Assembly: GCA_045837725.1 (NCBI GenBank)
Contig: JBEWZL010000080.1
Span: 23,482 to 87,481, forward strand
From: Vermamoeba vermiformis
Lineage: Eukaryota > Tubulinea > Echinamoebida
Direction: 5' to 3'
DNA: 64,000 nt
Part shown: in pieces, positions 12,307 through 22,714 of the stretch
How the letters are laid out: every line of letters begins with the position of its first letter
Numbering within the stretch: the first letter of the stretch is position 1
Position numbers and translations under genes: made by a program
Notes under the pieces: model-generated
Database searches by the model: none
Told to the model about the DNA's origin: nothing
Seen by the model: the letters and a program-made list of their open reading frames with translations, nothing else

Positions 12307-13389
12307 GTATAAAGTACAATTAATTTTAGATGTGTCGCCCGCTTTTAGATCTGATAGCGAACAATTGGACCTTGGGATAAAATGCGCTTATAGTCAGAGG
12401 ATACGCAGTACGGCTATGTAAGTAATGGACTTAACTGTCTTAATGTGAAAGCTTGTTGACAACAAATCTGATCAAATGCTCCGCAGATCCGTGGACTGTG
12501 CCGAAAGAACAATAGGTACTTCATTAATATTAATACGATTTGCCGCCGCAGCGTAGGTTCGAACACTTAATGGCATTAGAAAAATTGGCACATCTGATCT
12601 GTCTGTAGGTACACCCAATTGAAGGAAGTGAATAAGAACAGCGGTTCTAGCATCAAACTGCGTATAATTGCGTTACATACTTGTGACAGTTGCAGGTGAA
12701 TGCTTGTATTTGTCCGCAGATATTTTTTGTTTTTTTCGTAACATTTTAACTCCGATGTTAGGCAGGTGACAGTTGTTGCAATATTCAATTAGAGTACCCG
12801 CGAGTCTATTTTCAAAGTTGCTTTTAAAAGCAACTTTGAGCCAACGGCGATGCTAGATCGAAAAAGTCCGTTCCGCAATTACTTCTCCACTTGACTGGCC
12901 CGTAGCGACCCTTATAAGGATAATGTTGGACTAGGTACGTGCAAAATATTGCATTCAATTGACGAAATCTCGGCTGCTACACAACATTTGCGGTACTTGC
13001 GATTGATATATTGTGCGAGTATTCTAAAGATCAGTTCGCGTAATACTGATTCTTACTGCAATAAGAACTACTTCGAATCAAATTTGTTTAAATTCATTCG
13101 AAATTTTCGGGTGTACAAAAAAATTTGCGGTGATCCCGAAAATACATACGAATCAGTGAACCGCGAATTAATCCTACAATCTATGGATTATAATTAATTG
13201 TATTCCACCTCGGATAGCAATCTGACGGCGTAGCAATGAAGTTTGTGTTTTTATCCGTTTCACAATTTTTGGCGCGGCAATGTTACCTCTCATACCCTTG
13301 TTATTTAATATTAAAGAAACGTTCATCGACCTAATCAACTTTTATTTGAGTTTAATAGGAACTGATTTGCAATCGGATCGCAAAAAAGT
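12307..13389. other. intergenic region, no supported gene
   Basis: About 1.1 kb between member 3 and a small secreted protein gene on the other strand; both genes end here, so no promoter is required. Only short ORFs without recognisable motifs or convincing splice signals are present. The one notable structure is a perfect 28-bp palindrome at 12812-12839. Confidence 0.5.
12812..12839. repeat. perfect 28-bp palindrome
   Basis: The half-site TCAAAGTTGCTTTT is followed directly by its exact reverse complement AAAAGCAACTTTGA with no spacer. It lies mid-way between two convergent genes. It could form a cruciform or be a footprint left by an inverted-repeat element. No function can be assigned. 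Confidence 0.9.
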
Positions 13390-14159
13390 TTAGAGCAACA
13401 AAGCTACAACAGACAGAAGTCCGCTAGCGGCCAAAGCGGCAGCAGAGGAGGCCTTAGGAGCGGCAGTAGGGTGAGTGGGGGTAGTGGGGGTAGTGGGGGC
13501 GGTGGGAGTTGCAGTGGTGGGCTCGGCGGTGGGCTCAGCGACAGGAGCGGCTTCTTCTTGGCATTGAGTCAAGGCAAAGTTGTAGCCAGCAATGCCAGAA
13601 GAGGTGCAAGTGTAAGTGTTGTTGAAGTTGGAAACAACAGCGCTGGTGGTGCAAGTAGTGGAGCTCACGGCACTGGCACCATCGGTAGGGGCAACATTGA
13701 CGATAGATGAAGTGTTGCTAGAGCAAGATCCGAGGTCGGCAGCCAAGAAAGAAGAAGTGGGAGCTTGAGGATTTGGGGTGAAGATGAAGCAAGTATCAGG
13801 CATACCAGCGAGCCAAGCACCAGCATTAGCGCAACCATCGTCCCAGAGGCTTGCAACAACCCAGGAAGGAGAGAATGCGGGAACAGCGGTAGCGGAGCAA
13901 TTCTGTAAGTAGAAGTGACCAGAACCAGCGCCGAATTGAGTGCAAGTGGTGACGTCGGCAGTGCATCCCTAATAAATAAAAAGTGAGATCGCAAAACCAA
14001 AAATTTGGTCAGATTTGTACATACGGTGGTAACGGTGTTCACGTATTGACCAACAAGAGCAGTGCAATTATCGTTGGAGTAGATGCTGGTGACAGCAAAC
14101 GTAGTCTGGGCCATAGCGGAGGCGGCGAAGAGAGCAATCAAAGCAATAACGAACTTCAT
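13390..14159 (-). CDS. small secreted, probably GPI-anchored Ser/Thr/Pro-rich protein
   Basis: Two exons. ATG at 14157-14159; intron at about 13969-14024 (GTATGT donor, TTATTAG acceptor) joins in frame. The product of about 235 residues has a clean signal peptide (MKFVIALIALFAASAMAQ), then a Cys-containing ectodomain with several N-glycosylation sequons (NCT, NCS, NTS, NNT). After that comes a stalk of Pro/Thr/Ala repeats (TPTAPTTPTTPTHPTAAP) and a hydrophobic C-terminus (AAALAASGLLSVVALLL) ending at the stop, the pattern of a GPI signal. The stalk DNA is a GT-rich simple repeat on the plus strand (13470-13530). No family recognised. It does not share the SGYP signature of its neighbours, so it seems unrelated although also a surface protein. 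Confidence 0.78.
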
Positions 14160-14898
14160 TGTCAATAACTTGTAGCGTGTGCTGTTGATTGAATTGTATG
14201 AGGTAGATGAAATGAAAAGATTCGCCGCGATGGTTTTTATGCCTGCGGGCCACGTGTACGATGTGATTGTAAATTTAGTAAAAAGTACCCAAATTTCAAT
14301 GTGAAACATTTTGAAGCCTTGATGACAGGTCGCCGAAAACATTGAAATAATATATAAGGAGATAAATCATATACTGTCCAATAAAAGGTCCTATTGTCGT
14401 CGTGCATCTTCTGCTTCTGAATAACTTGTGAAAATAGAATTCAATCTTTTTAAAAGAATTGCCTAATATGAGCAATTTCCTTGATCCAAGCTATCAAATA
14501 ATGAGACGACGTTGATTGAGTTCGGGTCACTCCTAGTATACTTTCAAAAAAGTGCTGCAGAATGAGTTTATGGAGATCTGTCGAAATCACAACGTTGGAT
14601 CGCGCAGGACAATCCCGTGAAGCGACATACATTGCACGATTACGCGCGGACCAACTAAATAGAAGAATATCAACGAAACCGTGCCGAAAACTCAGAAATC
14701 GCATTTATTGGACGGAATTGTCGGATTTGTTTCAAGAGTTTGCTTTTTTTTATCGATTAATGGCGGAATGTTGAAAGATATTGTAAACACAGTCCAGACA
14801 AAGAGGTAATCTGGAAGTAATCTCCCTCGAAACTTTTTTGGATCTCTTCCAACTTTCTTACCCACCTTGTTTCGAACCTCTAATCTGAAATATCACCC
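14160..14898. other. divergent intergenic region
   Basis: 740 bases between the divergently transcribed small secreted protein gene and SGYP member 4, so it should hold both promoters. A TATATAAGG string at about 14349 could be a TATA element, but its distance from either ATG leaves the assignment open. Short ORFs here lack motifs and are not supported. Confidence 0.4.
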
Positions 14899-16126
14899 AT
14901 GCGTACGTATAATCAGTGTTTTATCGCAGCGGGACTACTCATTGCAGTGATCTCTATCGCGAACGGAGCCGAAGTGCTTGCTAACTCAGGTTATCCGTGC
15001 CTGGGTGGAAACGCGCAGAGAACATACAAAATCGATAGGAATGTAAGTAATATTGCAGCTTGCTATTCGATTAACCGCTTTTTTGTGCACGATAATAAAT
15101 ATTGCTTTAATATTCGTGCTAATTCTCCACGCTGTTTAATAATTGCTAAACGTGTGTTTAAAAATAGTAAATTGGATATTTATACTAATTTTATTAGTTT
15201 CATTGTCCGGCGCAGACCAACGGAAGGTCAACAGTTTTGAATGTTGCCTGGATTTGGCCGCCAGATAACTTTGACTTCGATTTCGTCAGTACTGAAATTA
15301 CTACGGATGCGGAGGTAAAAATAATTTCCTACGATTACCGTTTATATCAAAGTTTAATTTTAATTTTAAAGGATCACATCTACGTACAAGGAAAAAATGC
15401 GACGACTAATATAATTTATCGAGTACACTTCGAGAATGGAACATTATCGACTACTGATAGCGGGTATAATAATGTTCTAAATATCACCGTGATATTAATT
15501 TTTTGGTACCAAAAGGTATATTCCGACGGGGGATCCGCCAGCTTCCCTCACTCACGTTGCTAATGGATTTATGTACATGGCCTCGGCAACATGGTCTGAA
15601 TACGTAGAAGAAAGTTCAATGAGCGCATTTGTTACAGCGTCGCATACCGTGGCTGCTACGAAACCCTCGTCGTACGTGCCCTTCGGCAAGTATATGCTCA
15701 GATCCAACGTGGGAGCGGTCGCAGTTAATGATTATTCCTTGACCTACTGGGACTCTAATGTGCATTTGTTCGACACCAATGCTCCGAACTACCAAGAGGG
15801 CCGACCTATTGAGGTCGTAATAGGGTCCAACGCGACCTCGGAATTTTGCATTGTTGTCACGGACAGAAGTCCATTCCCAGAATACCCTATTCACTCAGAT
15901 AGTACGCCCCCTCTAGTTGCTACCGGAGGTACCTCACCGCCAGTTCGCGCTTGGTTCGAAGACGGACTATTTTACGTTCTTGGTACACAATCTTTTTTGG
16001 TTGTAGACGTGCGTAACAACTTCTAGCGAAGTTATCATCTCACATTTTTTCTTTTTTTAGTGGTCTAATAGCTCTAATAATATCGATTATTCTCTTAATG
16101 GCGGCATCGATGGCCTTTCTAAAGAT
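14899..16126 (+). pseudogene. SGYP-family member 4, 5' part, cut by transposon insertion
   Basis: The ATG at 14899 starts a signal peptide (core FIAAGLLIAVISIANG) and the signature LANSGYPCLGGNAQRTY. Further exons encode STVLNVAWIWPPDNF, HIYVQG and the large beta-rich exon (SSYVPFGKYML, 15520-16010). An exon beginning near 16062 (WSNSSNNIDYSLNGG) runs open until it meets the transposon at 16127. The gene resumes at 26528 or 26536. Removing the transposon plus one copy of the 8-bp duplication leaves this exon continuous and in frame, so the gene was intact before insertion. As it stands the gene cannot give a normal product unless the 10.4-kb insert is excised. Confidence 0.8.
16119..16126. 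repeat. target-site duplication, left copy (CTAAAGAT)
   Basis: CTAAAGAT lies directly before the left inverted repeat and again directly after the right one (26528-26535). Eight-bp duplications are typical of hAT, MULE, P and some KDZ/Zisupton-type transposons. The exact match indicates a fairly recent insertion. Confidence 0.9.
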
Positions 16127-16199
16127 GGTAGGAAGTTTTAACGCGTGACAACGTGGAATAAAAAACTTTTGTAAAAGATTTGCAAAAGATTTGCAAAAG
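16127..16199 (+). repeat. left terminal inverted repeat of the DNA transposon
   Basis: Matches the reverse complement of 26455-26527 over 73 bases with only a few mismatches. The inner third is made of short repeats of the type AAAAGATTTGC, which may be transposase-binding sites. Confidence 0.9.
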
Positions 16200-16242
16200 A
16201 TTACCAAATCTTTGGACCAACGAAACAAAACTTTTGCTTTAT

Positions 16243-16736
16243 TCAAACAATTCTTTTGACAACGAATAAACGAGTTTTTTCACGTAATTTTTGCTTATTG
16301 TGAAAGCACTCTAGAACTAAGTGCGAGATTAAGTCCTTCTGCGTTGCTGTGCGTAAATTATTGTCCTTCAAGTATTGTCGCAGCTCTTCAACGTCGGCGG
16401 AATTGACTGCCTTTGACTTGAACAATTGTGGTTGAAACCCGTTGTTACGCAACTGTTCAAACGTTGACGAGTCGGTGGTATGACTAACGAAGAATAATTT
16501 TGCAGGCAGCTGGTCAAATTGGTCGGCCAAGAAAAGGAGTTCCGCACGCGCTTTTTCCGTTGGTGCTAACTTGCTGCGAGTAACGCTATAACAGGGGTTA
16601 GAGAGGTACTCGATGTTAAATTATTTCTACGCACCTTGCATTATAATTGAGTACGCAGTGCTTAACAATTATGAGGTTCAATTCGAAAGAAATGTTTCCA
16701 CTAATTTGCTGTGCCATTACGGATAGATAATGGTGC
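16243..16736 (-). pseudogene. DDE-type transposase, C-terminal part (split by the gypsy insertion)
   Basis: Two exons, about 16637-16736 and 16243-16586, joined by an intron with donor GTGCGTAG. The frame is open right up to the gypsy boundary and reads MAQQISGNISFELNLIIVKH, then KLAPTEKARAELLFLADQF. The C-terminus (VEELRQYLKDNN, TATQKDLISHLV) looks like a SAP-type DNA-binding helix-extended-loop-helix motif. The preceding part of the same exon lies across the retroelement from 22715 onward. The transposase is therefore interrupted in a coding exon and the transposon copy is presumably no longer autonomous. Confidence 0.75.
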
Positions 16737-16908
16737 TGTGACACAACGCCTACATCGCGTGCTGTGGATTATCCCACCAGGATTTAGATTTGTGATTCGT
16801 CACGTGCTCGTGACATGTCTTGTACTTTTCTTTATAAATAAATACTCGTTCTATTCTACTCGAGAGTGCACGACTATTGCTCTTTATTTAAATCATAGTT
16901 ACATCACA
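16737..16908 (+). repeat. 5' LTR of the Ty3/gypsy element
   Basis: 172 bp, TG...CA ends, same sequence as 22543-22714. Contains TATAAATAAATA near position 16830, a plausible TATA box for the element's own transcription. Confidence 0.95.
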
Positions 16909-16940
16909 TTTGGCGACACCTATCGAAACGAACTTTTGCG

Positions 16941-18398
16941 ATGGCGGACAAACTTCTGAAGTCTGCCACAGAGGCCGCTAACCGACACAGTGGCACAACC
17001 ACCTCTAGTGGTCGTCGTGTTTCTCGCTTTGCCCCGGAGACTAGAACCCTGGACGACGACGTACCAATGACCGATTCAAATAACGGTACCCCGAAAGAGA
17101 CTGAATCGAAGGCTAATCTGGAGTTCTTGACAAACGTCTTTACGCCTGTCAAACCCGATTACCAACCCCTTCGTAACAATAACAATCTGGACGGGTTTAA
17201 CGTCGGAAACAGAGTCCAAGAGACGAGTTCCTTCGTTTCTGAAGATCGCGAGTCTAAGGAGGAGAGATCCACCGAAGATCGCGCTCCCAAACGCAGAATC
17301 TTGCAAGAGGATGACGATCGCCAAGCGGTCGATCATGATCAAGAGAGATTCCGCTTTGACCCAGGACTCTTCGCCCAGCGTGCTAACCTCATGCAGCTCG
17401 AGATCATGAAGTCCATTACTGAGCGTCTTGCGTCAATTTCTGAGCCAGCGGTAACCTTCACGGTACCAGCAGATCTTCCTGTTTTCCGCGGCGACGACGA
17501 AAAAGACGACATGATGTTTGAAGAGTGGATTGAAGAAATGATCAGTCACGCGCGCATCAGCAACCTAAAAGAAGACGCTGTTTGCCAAACTTTGCTCCGA
17601 AAGTTGGAACAGCCCGCTAAAGGCCGTATTCTCGACACCAAGCCAGCTGATCGCGACAACCTGGACAAGCTCGTTAAATTGCTCTACGAGTTCTTTGGTA
17701 GCACGAAAGAGAAAGTAGCAGCTAAAATCCGAGAAATCAACGACAATCCTCAAAAGGAAAACGAAACCGGAACTGCTTACTTAAACAGGACAGCGAAGGC
17801 GTATCGATACGTCAAAACTGCTCCTGAAGACAAGTTGATTTTGCTCCTCACGAACGTTCAAAAGTCCTACGCTAAAGCTATCCGCAAGTGCACTGGTTAC
17901 GAAGAGGCCGTCAAAACGATCATCCGCAAAGACGAAGAAGACAAGATCTTGACCCGTCAAACGAAGGCGACCATCAACACCGTTCATGGGCATCAATCCT
18001 ACGACCAGGAGAACACCGCTTGCCGAGATCAGATCCAATATCTCAAGGATAAGTTATTCGAGATTGCAAAATCCTTAAATTCCAACGGATCTCCCAAATT
18101 TGGAAATTCTAAATTTAACCAGAATTCAAATTCTAACTCTTCGGTTAAAACCTACCGATGCTCCGTGCATCAGGTGGACACGCATACAGATGCTCAATGC
18201 CGTGCCCAAAAGCGCAACAACAAGGGAGGCAAGAAGTTCAACAACAACAACAACAGATCTAAGTGGGCCAAGACCAGCAAGGCCATCGAAGATCTCGGGA
18301 CGCGCGTCGAGAAGGCTATCAACGCAATCGAACAAGCCAGTGCCAAGGTCATACCTGGGCCGAATACTGACGCGAATTCGGCGCAAGCAAAAAAATAG
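16941..18398 (+). CDS. gag-like protein of the Ty3/gypsy element
   Basis: 485 residues, starting 32 bases after the 5' LTR. The central part (about residues 165-330) has the helical, charged character of a Ty3/gypsy capsid region (for example FEEWIEEMI, LLRKLEQPAKGRI). The C-terminal part is Asn/Lys-rich with one Cys/His cluster (CSVHQVDTHTDAQC) that may stand in for a zinc knuckle. Recognised from position and composition rather than a single diagnostic motif. Confidence 0.85.
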   Translation: MADKLLKSATEAANRHSGTTTSSGRRVSRFAPETRTLDDDVPMTDSNNGTPKETESKANLEFLTNVFTPVKPDYQPLRNNNNLDGFNVGNRVQETSSFVSEDRESKEERSTEDRAPKRRILQEDDDRQAVDHDQERFRFDPGLFAQRANLMQLEIMKSITERLASISEPAVTFTVPADLPVFRGDDEKDDMMFEEWIEEMISHARISNLKEDAVCQTLLRKLEQPAKGRILDTKPADRDNLDKLVKLLYEFFGSTKEKVAAKIREINDNPQKENETGTAYLNRTAKAYRYVKTAPEDKLILLLTNVQKSYAKAIRKCTGYEEAVKTIIRKDEEDKILTRQTKATINTVHGHQSYDQENTACRDQIQYLKDKLFEIAKSLNSNGSPKFGNSKFNQNSNSNSSVKTYRCSVHQVDTHTDAQCRAQKRNNKGGKKFNNNNNRSKWAKTSKAIEDLGTRVEKAINAIEQASAKVIPGPNTDANSAQAKK

Positions 18399-18514
18399 AT
18401 GGTGGCAGCGATGCCGACTCCATCGCTGCTATCTCCGCAGAGTCAACACCCCCACCTAGCACTACCACCCCGGCCTACTCACCCATACGGATATCTGATC
18501 GAGATGTCCTGGCC

Positions 18515-21500
18515 ATGATCGACACGGGAGCTGGATTTACCCTGGCCGATCATACGTTCGTTTCAACCCTCTCACCCCCGCCAACCTACTTTCATTGCCC
18601 TCTCGCTCTTGAAGCCGCCAACAAGTCTTCTATTGTTGTGCGTGGCTTCACTCATCTACCGCTCCTCATCGCTGGATTTCGAGTCACCGTACCTTTCATC
18701 GTAACAGAAGGTCTCTCTACTGACGTGATCATAGGTAACGATACTCTTAAATTAATAGGCGCGACTTTAAGTTACACCAAGCGCATTATCAAAACTAAAT
18801 TTGGAAATACGTCACTAATATGTCAAAAACCAATGTCAAAAATCTTTTTCATTACCCGGCGAATTTTATGTCCGGAAGATATTGAATTTCCACCGCGATC
18901 TGGAACACACTTCGCGGTGCCAGTTAATTCTGTTAAAAATTCTAGCGAAGACCCACCTCTGCAAGATGAGGCCATCGTTTCATTCGAGCCGTCACCAAAG
19001 GTCTTGTCCGACACCAGCTTACGCGTAGCAGGAACGCTCGACACGATTCTTGACGGCACCATAATGATCAACATGGCAAATCCAACGGAGTTTCCGATCA
19101 CGCTAAAGAAGGGTACCCCGCTAGGACGCCTATCTCCGGCATTCGAACCGGAGCCGGTAAATTTTATAACACAACCTACTAGTGACAAATTACCACCCGC
19201 TTCTTCCATGTCAGACGAGGAATTTTTAGATCAATTTCCTTTTGATCCAAATCTGACATCGGAACAATTAAAAATTACAAAGGAGACATTATTAGAGTTT
19301 AGAGATAGATTTTTAAGCGAAATTAGAACTACTGATATTCTACAGACTGAAGTTCAACATCGGATCTTCACCGCTCCTGGTGAGATCGTGCAACGACAAC
19401 CCTATACATACGGTCCTGAAGAACGTAAGATCATCGACGAAGAAGTGGACCGTATGCTCGCTAGCAACATCATTCGACCTTCAACATCACCTTGGGCCTC
19501 ACCTGTTGTCCTTGTTCGTAAAAAGGACGGATCAATCCGCTTCTGCATCGACTACCGCGGGTTGAATCGTATCACTCGACGTGATATGTACCCCTTGCCG
19601 CGCCTGGATCACACCATCGACTCGCTCTCAGGAATGCTTTGGTTTTCAACGATGGATTGCGTGTCCGGTTACTGGCAGATCTTAATGGACTCGCTCGACA
19701 TCCCCAAGACTGCTTTCGTCACTCACCGTGGTCTACATGAGTTCACTGTCATGCCTTTTGGTCTCGTCAACGCTCCAATGACTTTCCAACGCTCCATGGA
19801 CATCATTCTCTCGGGTCTCAAGTACGAGATGTGCCTCGTCTATCTCGACGACATCATCGTGTTTGGAAGAACATTTGAAGAACACATCAGCAATCTACGT
19901 ACTGTCCTCACTCGTCTGCGTCAACACAACATCTACCTCAAGCCCAAGAAGTGCAGGTTCTCGCAACGCTCCATCACGTTCCTTGGCCATCGGATCTCTG
20001 CCGAAGGAGTCACTACAACGCCCGACAAGGTCAAGGCCATTCTGGAGTTCCCTGTGCCGAAGAATGCCACCGATGTTCGCTCCTTCTGCGGTCTTGTCAA
20101 CTTCTACAGATCGCACATCAAAGACATCGCGACGTTGCAAGCACCCTTGAATAAAATCATGGGGAAAAGCGCCACGTGGAGCTGGTCCGACGATTGCCAA
20201 AAAGCTTTCGAAGGATTAAAAACGGCTCTGGCGAGCGCCCCCGTGCTTGGGTTGCCTGACTACTCGCTCCCCTTCACCCTCACCACCGACGCTTCCAACG
20301 ATGGTATTGGTGCTATCCTCTCTCAACAACTCGACGGTATTAACAAGCCGCCTCGTGTCATAGCCTACTTTTCCCGTAAGTTAAACCCCGCCGAGAAAAA
20401 CTACGGCATTACGGAGAAAGAGGCTTTGGCAGTCGTTCAATCCGTGCTCCACTTTCGTCCCTACCTCTACGGTCGCCGCTTCACAGTCATCACAGATCAT
20501 CAAGCCCTCGTGTTCCTTCATGCCAACCGCGCTCCAACAGGACGACTTGCCCGATGGCAGGCCGCCTTGATGGAGTTCGATTATGACATTGTCTATCGCC
20601 CTGGTTCAGCCAACGCCAACGCTGACGCTCTCTCGCGTTACCCGTGCCCTGCTCCAGTCGTTGAGGCCCTCTACACGATCAACTCGCCCGACACATTCAA
20701 CACGCCGCCTCAGCCTTGGAGTGAAGAAGAAATCATCGTCGCTCAAGAAGAAGATGAAGACATCAGCCCTTTGCTTCACTATATTCGAGATGGAATCGTG
20801 CCCACAGAAGATCTCAAGAGATTTCAAGCCATCAATCATCGCAAGGAATTTGCCATCGTCAACAACGTCCTATATCGTCTCTCGCCGCATCCTCTACTCA
20901 AGACTACAACTAGACAGCTCGTGCTCCCCGCCAAGTTCCGTTCCCGAGTGCTACACCTTCATCATGACACGCCCCTAGGTGCCCACTTTGGTTTCAACAA
21001 GCTCTACTATCGTCTCAAGCAAGAGTTCTACTGGCCGTCAATGGCTACCGATGCCCTCAACTACGTCAAGACCTGTACTGCCTGCAACGCTTACAAGACG
21101 CCCGTCGACAAGCCCATCGGAGATCTACAGAACCTCGTAGCTACTGAGCCCTTCGACATCATCGGAATTGACCTCGTCGGTCCCCTGCCTGCGACTAAGA
21201 AGCACAAGTTCAAGTACATTCTCGTGATTCAAGACCTGTTCTCCAAATGGGTCGAGGCCTTCCCAATCAAGAGTAAAGACGCCCAACACATCGCCCAGAT
21301 CATCATCAACGAAGTAGTCTGCCGCTTTGGCTCCCCGCGACAAATTCTCTCGGACTGTGGCAAGGAGTTCGACAACCGCATCATGGCTGAAGTGTGTAAA
21401 GTAATTGGCAGCGTTAAGATTCGTACCAGTGGTTATCACCCGCAGACTAACGGTCAAGTTGAGCGTTTCAACAAGACGCTCCTCGCTTCAATTCGCCCGT

Positions 21501-22525
21501 TCATCAAAGAAGAAGGACAACAAGACTGGCATCGCTTCATTCCGCAACTGCTCTTCGCGTATCGCACTGCCTATCATCAGAGTATCAAGACCTCGCCCTT
21601 CGAACTGCTGTTTGGCCGCATTGCTCGCTCCCCGCTCAACTCAGGACTCATTCGCCCCGACACAGACCTGCTCGTCATGCCCGACACCTACGCTGCTGAA
21701 GTTTCTGGCCATTTCCTAGACGCCTACGACATCGTACGACAACACATCGGATCTGCCCACGTGAAGATGCAACGCCTCTACAACAAGACTCGCCGCGACT
21801 TCTCATATCAGGTTGGAGACTATGTGTGGCTACAATTGCGCCCCAAAGCCAATAAGAAGAAGAAACTCTCGCCCCAGTACGCCGGTCCCTACGTCATTCT
21901 CAACAAAGTCTCAGATCTCGTCTACAAGATCACCGACGCCGCCTACAAGGAGAAGAAGAAGAAGATCGTCAACATCAATCGACTCAAGCCCTACCTGTCC
22001 CGTGAAGATATTGAACCAACGTCAAATGATGCCGCCGATCCAACTCCCGATCCACAAGAACCTGACACCGATGACTTCGAGGATGAGTCGGTGCCAGATA
22101 TCGAGGAGGAGGAAGAAACTGATGACGTTCTCAGTCATTCTGCTGATCAAGCTCTCGATCAAGCTTCCGCTCAAGTCCCGCTCTTCGACTTAGACCAGCC
22201 TACGCCGCCTACTCGCTCTGCTCGCTCTTCGCGACGCCTGGCTAACGCAGATTCCCACTTCCAAGACCTGTTCAACGCGCTCGCTAATCTCCGCGACACG
22301 TTCGAAGCTACGCCTAGCTACTCGCTCAACGCACTCAAGACTCAACTCACAAGTCTACTCACCGCTGGATCACCCTTCGTGCGCTCTACACGACTTCACT
22401 CCCGCTTCGCAAAGGAAATCAGCTCTCTCAGCTCGCGCTTCAACGCGATCTTCTTCCTGCATCGCCTCACCGAAGACTTCAACAACGAATTCAAGTTCGA
22501 CTTGGAGAAATCGTCCAAGGCCTAA
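18515..22525 (+). CDS. pol polyprotein of the Ty3/gypsy element (PR-RT-RH-IN)
   Basis: 1,336 residues as an ATG-initiated ORF, though the functional start is probably upstream via the gag-pol mechanism. Aspartic protease: MIDTGAG near the start. Reverse transcriptase: VRKKDGSIRFCIDYR, MPFGLVNAP and the catalytic YLDD (about residues 320-480). RNase H: TTDASNDGIGAIL and ITEKEALAVV. Integrase: HHCC zinc finger (HLHHD...CTAC), core residues at IIGIDLVGP, LSDCGKEFD and YHPQTNGQVERFN, then a GPY/F-like module (LSPQYAGPYVILNKV). The C-terminus is acidic and Ser/Asp-rich; no clear chromodomain seen. Confidence 0.95.
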   Translation: MIDTGAGFTLADHTFVSTLSPPPTYFHCPLALEAANKSSIVVRGFTHLPLLIAGFRVTVPFIVTEGLSTDVIIGNDTLKLIGATLSYTKRIIKTKFGNTSLICQKPMSKIFFITRRILCPEDIEFPPRSGTHFAVPVNSVKNSSEDPPLQDEAIVSFEPSPKVLSDTSLRVAGTLDTILDGTIMINMANPTEFPITLKKGTPLGRLSPAFEPEPVNFITQPTSDKLPPASSMSDEEFLDQFPFDPNLTSEQLKITKETLLEFRDRFLSEIRTTDILQTEVQHRIFTAPGEIVQRQPYTYGPEERKIIDEEVDRMLASNIIRPSTSPWASPVVLVRKKDGSIRFCIDYRGLNRITRRDMYPLPRLDHTIDSLSGMLWFSTMDCVSGYWQILMDSLDIPKTAFVTHRGLHEFTVMPFGLVNAPMTFQRSMDIILSGLKYEMCLVYLDDIIVFGRTFEEHISNLRTVLTRLRQHNIYLKPKKCRFSQRSITFLGHRISAEGVTTTPDKVKAILEFPVPKNATDVRSFCGLVNFYRSHIKDIATLQAPLNKIMGKSATWSWSDDCQKAFEGLKTALASAPVLGLPDYSLPFTLTTDASNDGIGAILSQQLDGINKPPRVIAYFSRKLNPAEKNYGITEKEALAVVQSVLHFRPYLYGRRFTVITDHQALVFLHANRAPTGRLARWQAALMEFDYDIVYRPGSANANADALSRYPCPAPVVEALYTINSPDTFNTPPQPWSEEEIIVAQEEDEDISPLLHYIRDGIVPTEDLKRFQAINHRKEFAIVNNVLYRLSPHPLLKTTTRQLVLPAKFRSRVLHLHHDTPLGAHFGFNKLYYRLKQEFYWPSMATDALNYVKTCTACNAYKTPVDKPIGDLQNLVATEPFDIIGIDLVGPLPATKKHKFKYILVIQDLFSKWVEAFPIKSKDAQHIAQIIINEVVCRFGSPRQILSDCGKEFDNRIMAEVCKVIGSVKIRTSGYHPQTNGQVERFNKTLLASIRPFIKEEGQQDWHRFIPQLLFAYRTAYHQSIKTSPFELLFGRIARSPLNSGLIRPDTDLLVMPDTYAAEVSGHFLDAYDIVRQHIGSAHVKMQRLYNKTRRDFSYQVGDYVWLQLRPKANKKKKLSPQYAGPYVILNKVSDLVYKITDAAYKEKKKKIVNINRLKPYLSREDIEPTSNDAADPTPDPQEPDTDDFEDESVPDIEEEEETDDVLSHSADQALDQASAQVPLFDLDQPTPPTRSARSSRRLANADSHFQDLFNALANLRDTFEATPSYSLNALKTQLTSLLTAGSPFVRSTRLHSRFAKEISSLSSRFNAIFFLHRLTEDFNNEFKFDLEKSSKA

Positions 22526-22542
22526 TTTAAAGCGGAGGGAAA

Positions 22543-22714
22543 TGTGACACAACGCCTACATCGCGTGCTGTGGATTATCCCACCAGGATTTAGATTTGTG
22601 ATTCGTCACGTGCTCGTGACATGTCTTGTACTTTTCTTTATAAATAAATACTCGTTCTATTCTACTCGAGAGTGCACGACTATTGCTCTTTATTTAAATC
22701 ATAGTTACATCACA
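22543..22714 (+). repeat. 3' LTR of the Ty3/gypsy element
   Basis: 172 bp and identical by eye to the 5' LTR, preceded by a purine tract at about 22529-22542 and followed by GTGC, which also precedes the 5' LTR. Identity of the LTRs implies very recent insertion. Confidence 0.95.

Larger units (their letters stand above)
16737..22714 (+). mobile_element. Ty3/gypsy LTR retrotransposon, apparently whole and very young
   Basis: 5,978 bp with two 172-bp LTRs (TGTGACAC...TACATCACA) that I read as identical, flanked by GTGC on both sides (a 4-bp duplication). A gag ORF and a long pol ORF lie in different frames, an arrangement for which the family commonly uses programmed frameshifting or a related mechanism. 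Order in pol is protease, reverse transcriptase, RNase H, integrase, which defines Ty3/gypsy rather than copia. A likely primer-binding region follows the 5' LTR and a purine-rich tract (AAAGCGGAGGGAAA) precedes the 3' LTR. No breaks seen. It is inserted in an exon of the DNA transposon's transposase, so it is younger than that insertion event or the element's last activity. No envelope gene seen. Confidence 0.95.

Noticed and set aside
12550-12570. GGTTCGAAC string resembling a tRNA B box
   Set aside because: No A box at the right distance upstream and no foldable cloverleaf around it. A similar GGTTCGAATC at about 30619 lies in an LST8 intron and also lacks a partner.
12949-13197. 82-codon plus-strand ORF in the intergenic region
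   Set aside because: No motif, no signal peptide, no conserved splice context, and composition like surrounding non-coding DNA.
14450-14774. Overlapping ORFs on both strands upstream of SGYP member 4
   Set aside because: Antisense to one another, no recognisable domains, and lying where two promoters are expected.
17076-21457. Long antisense and alternative-frame ORFs inside gag and pol
   Set aside because: They mirror codon bias of the sense frames and show no independent motifs.
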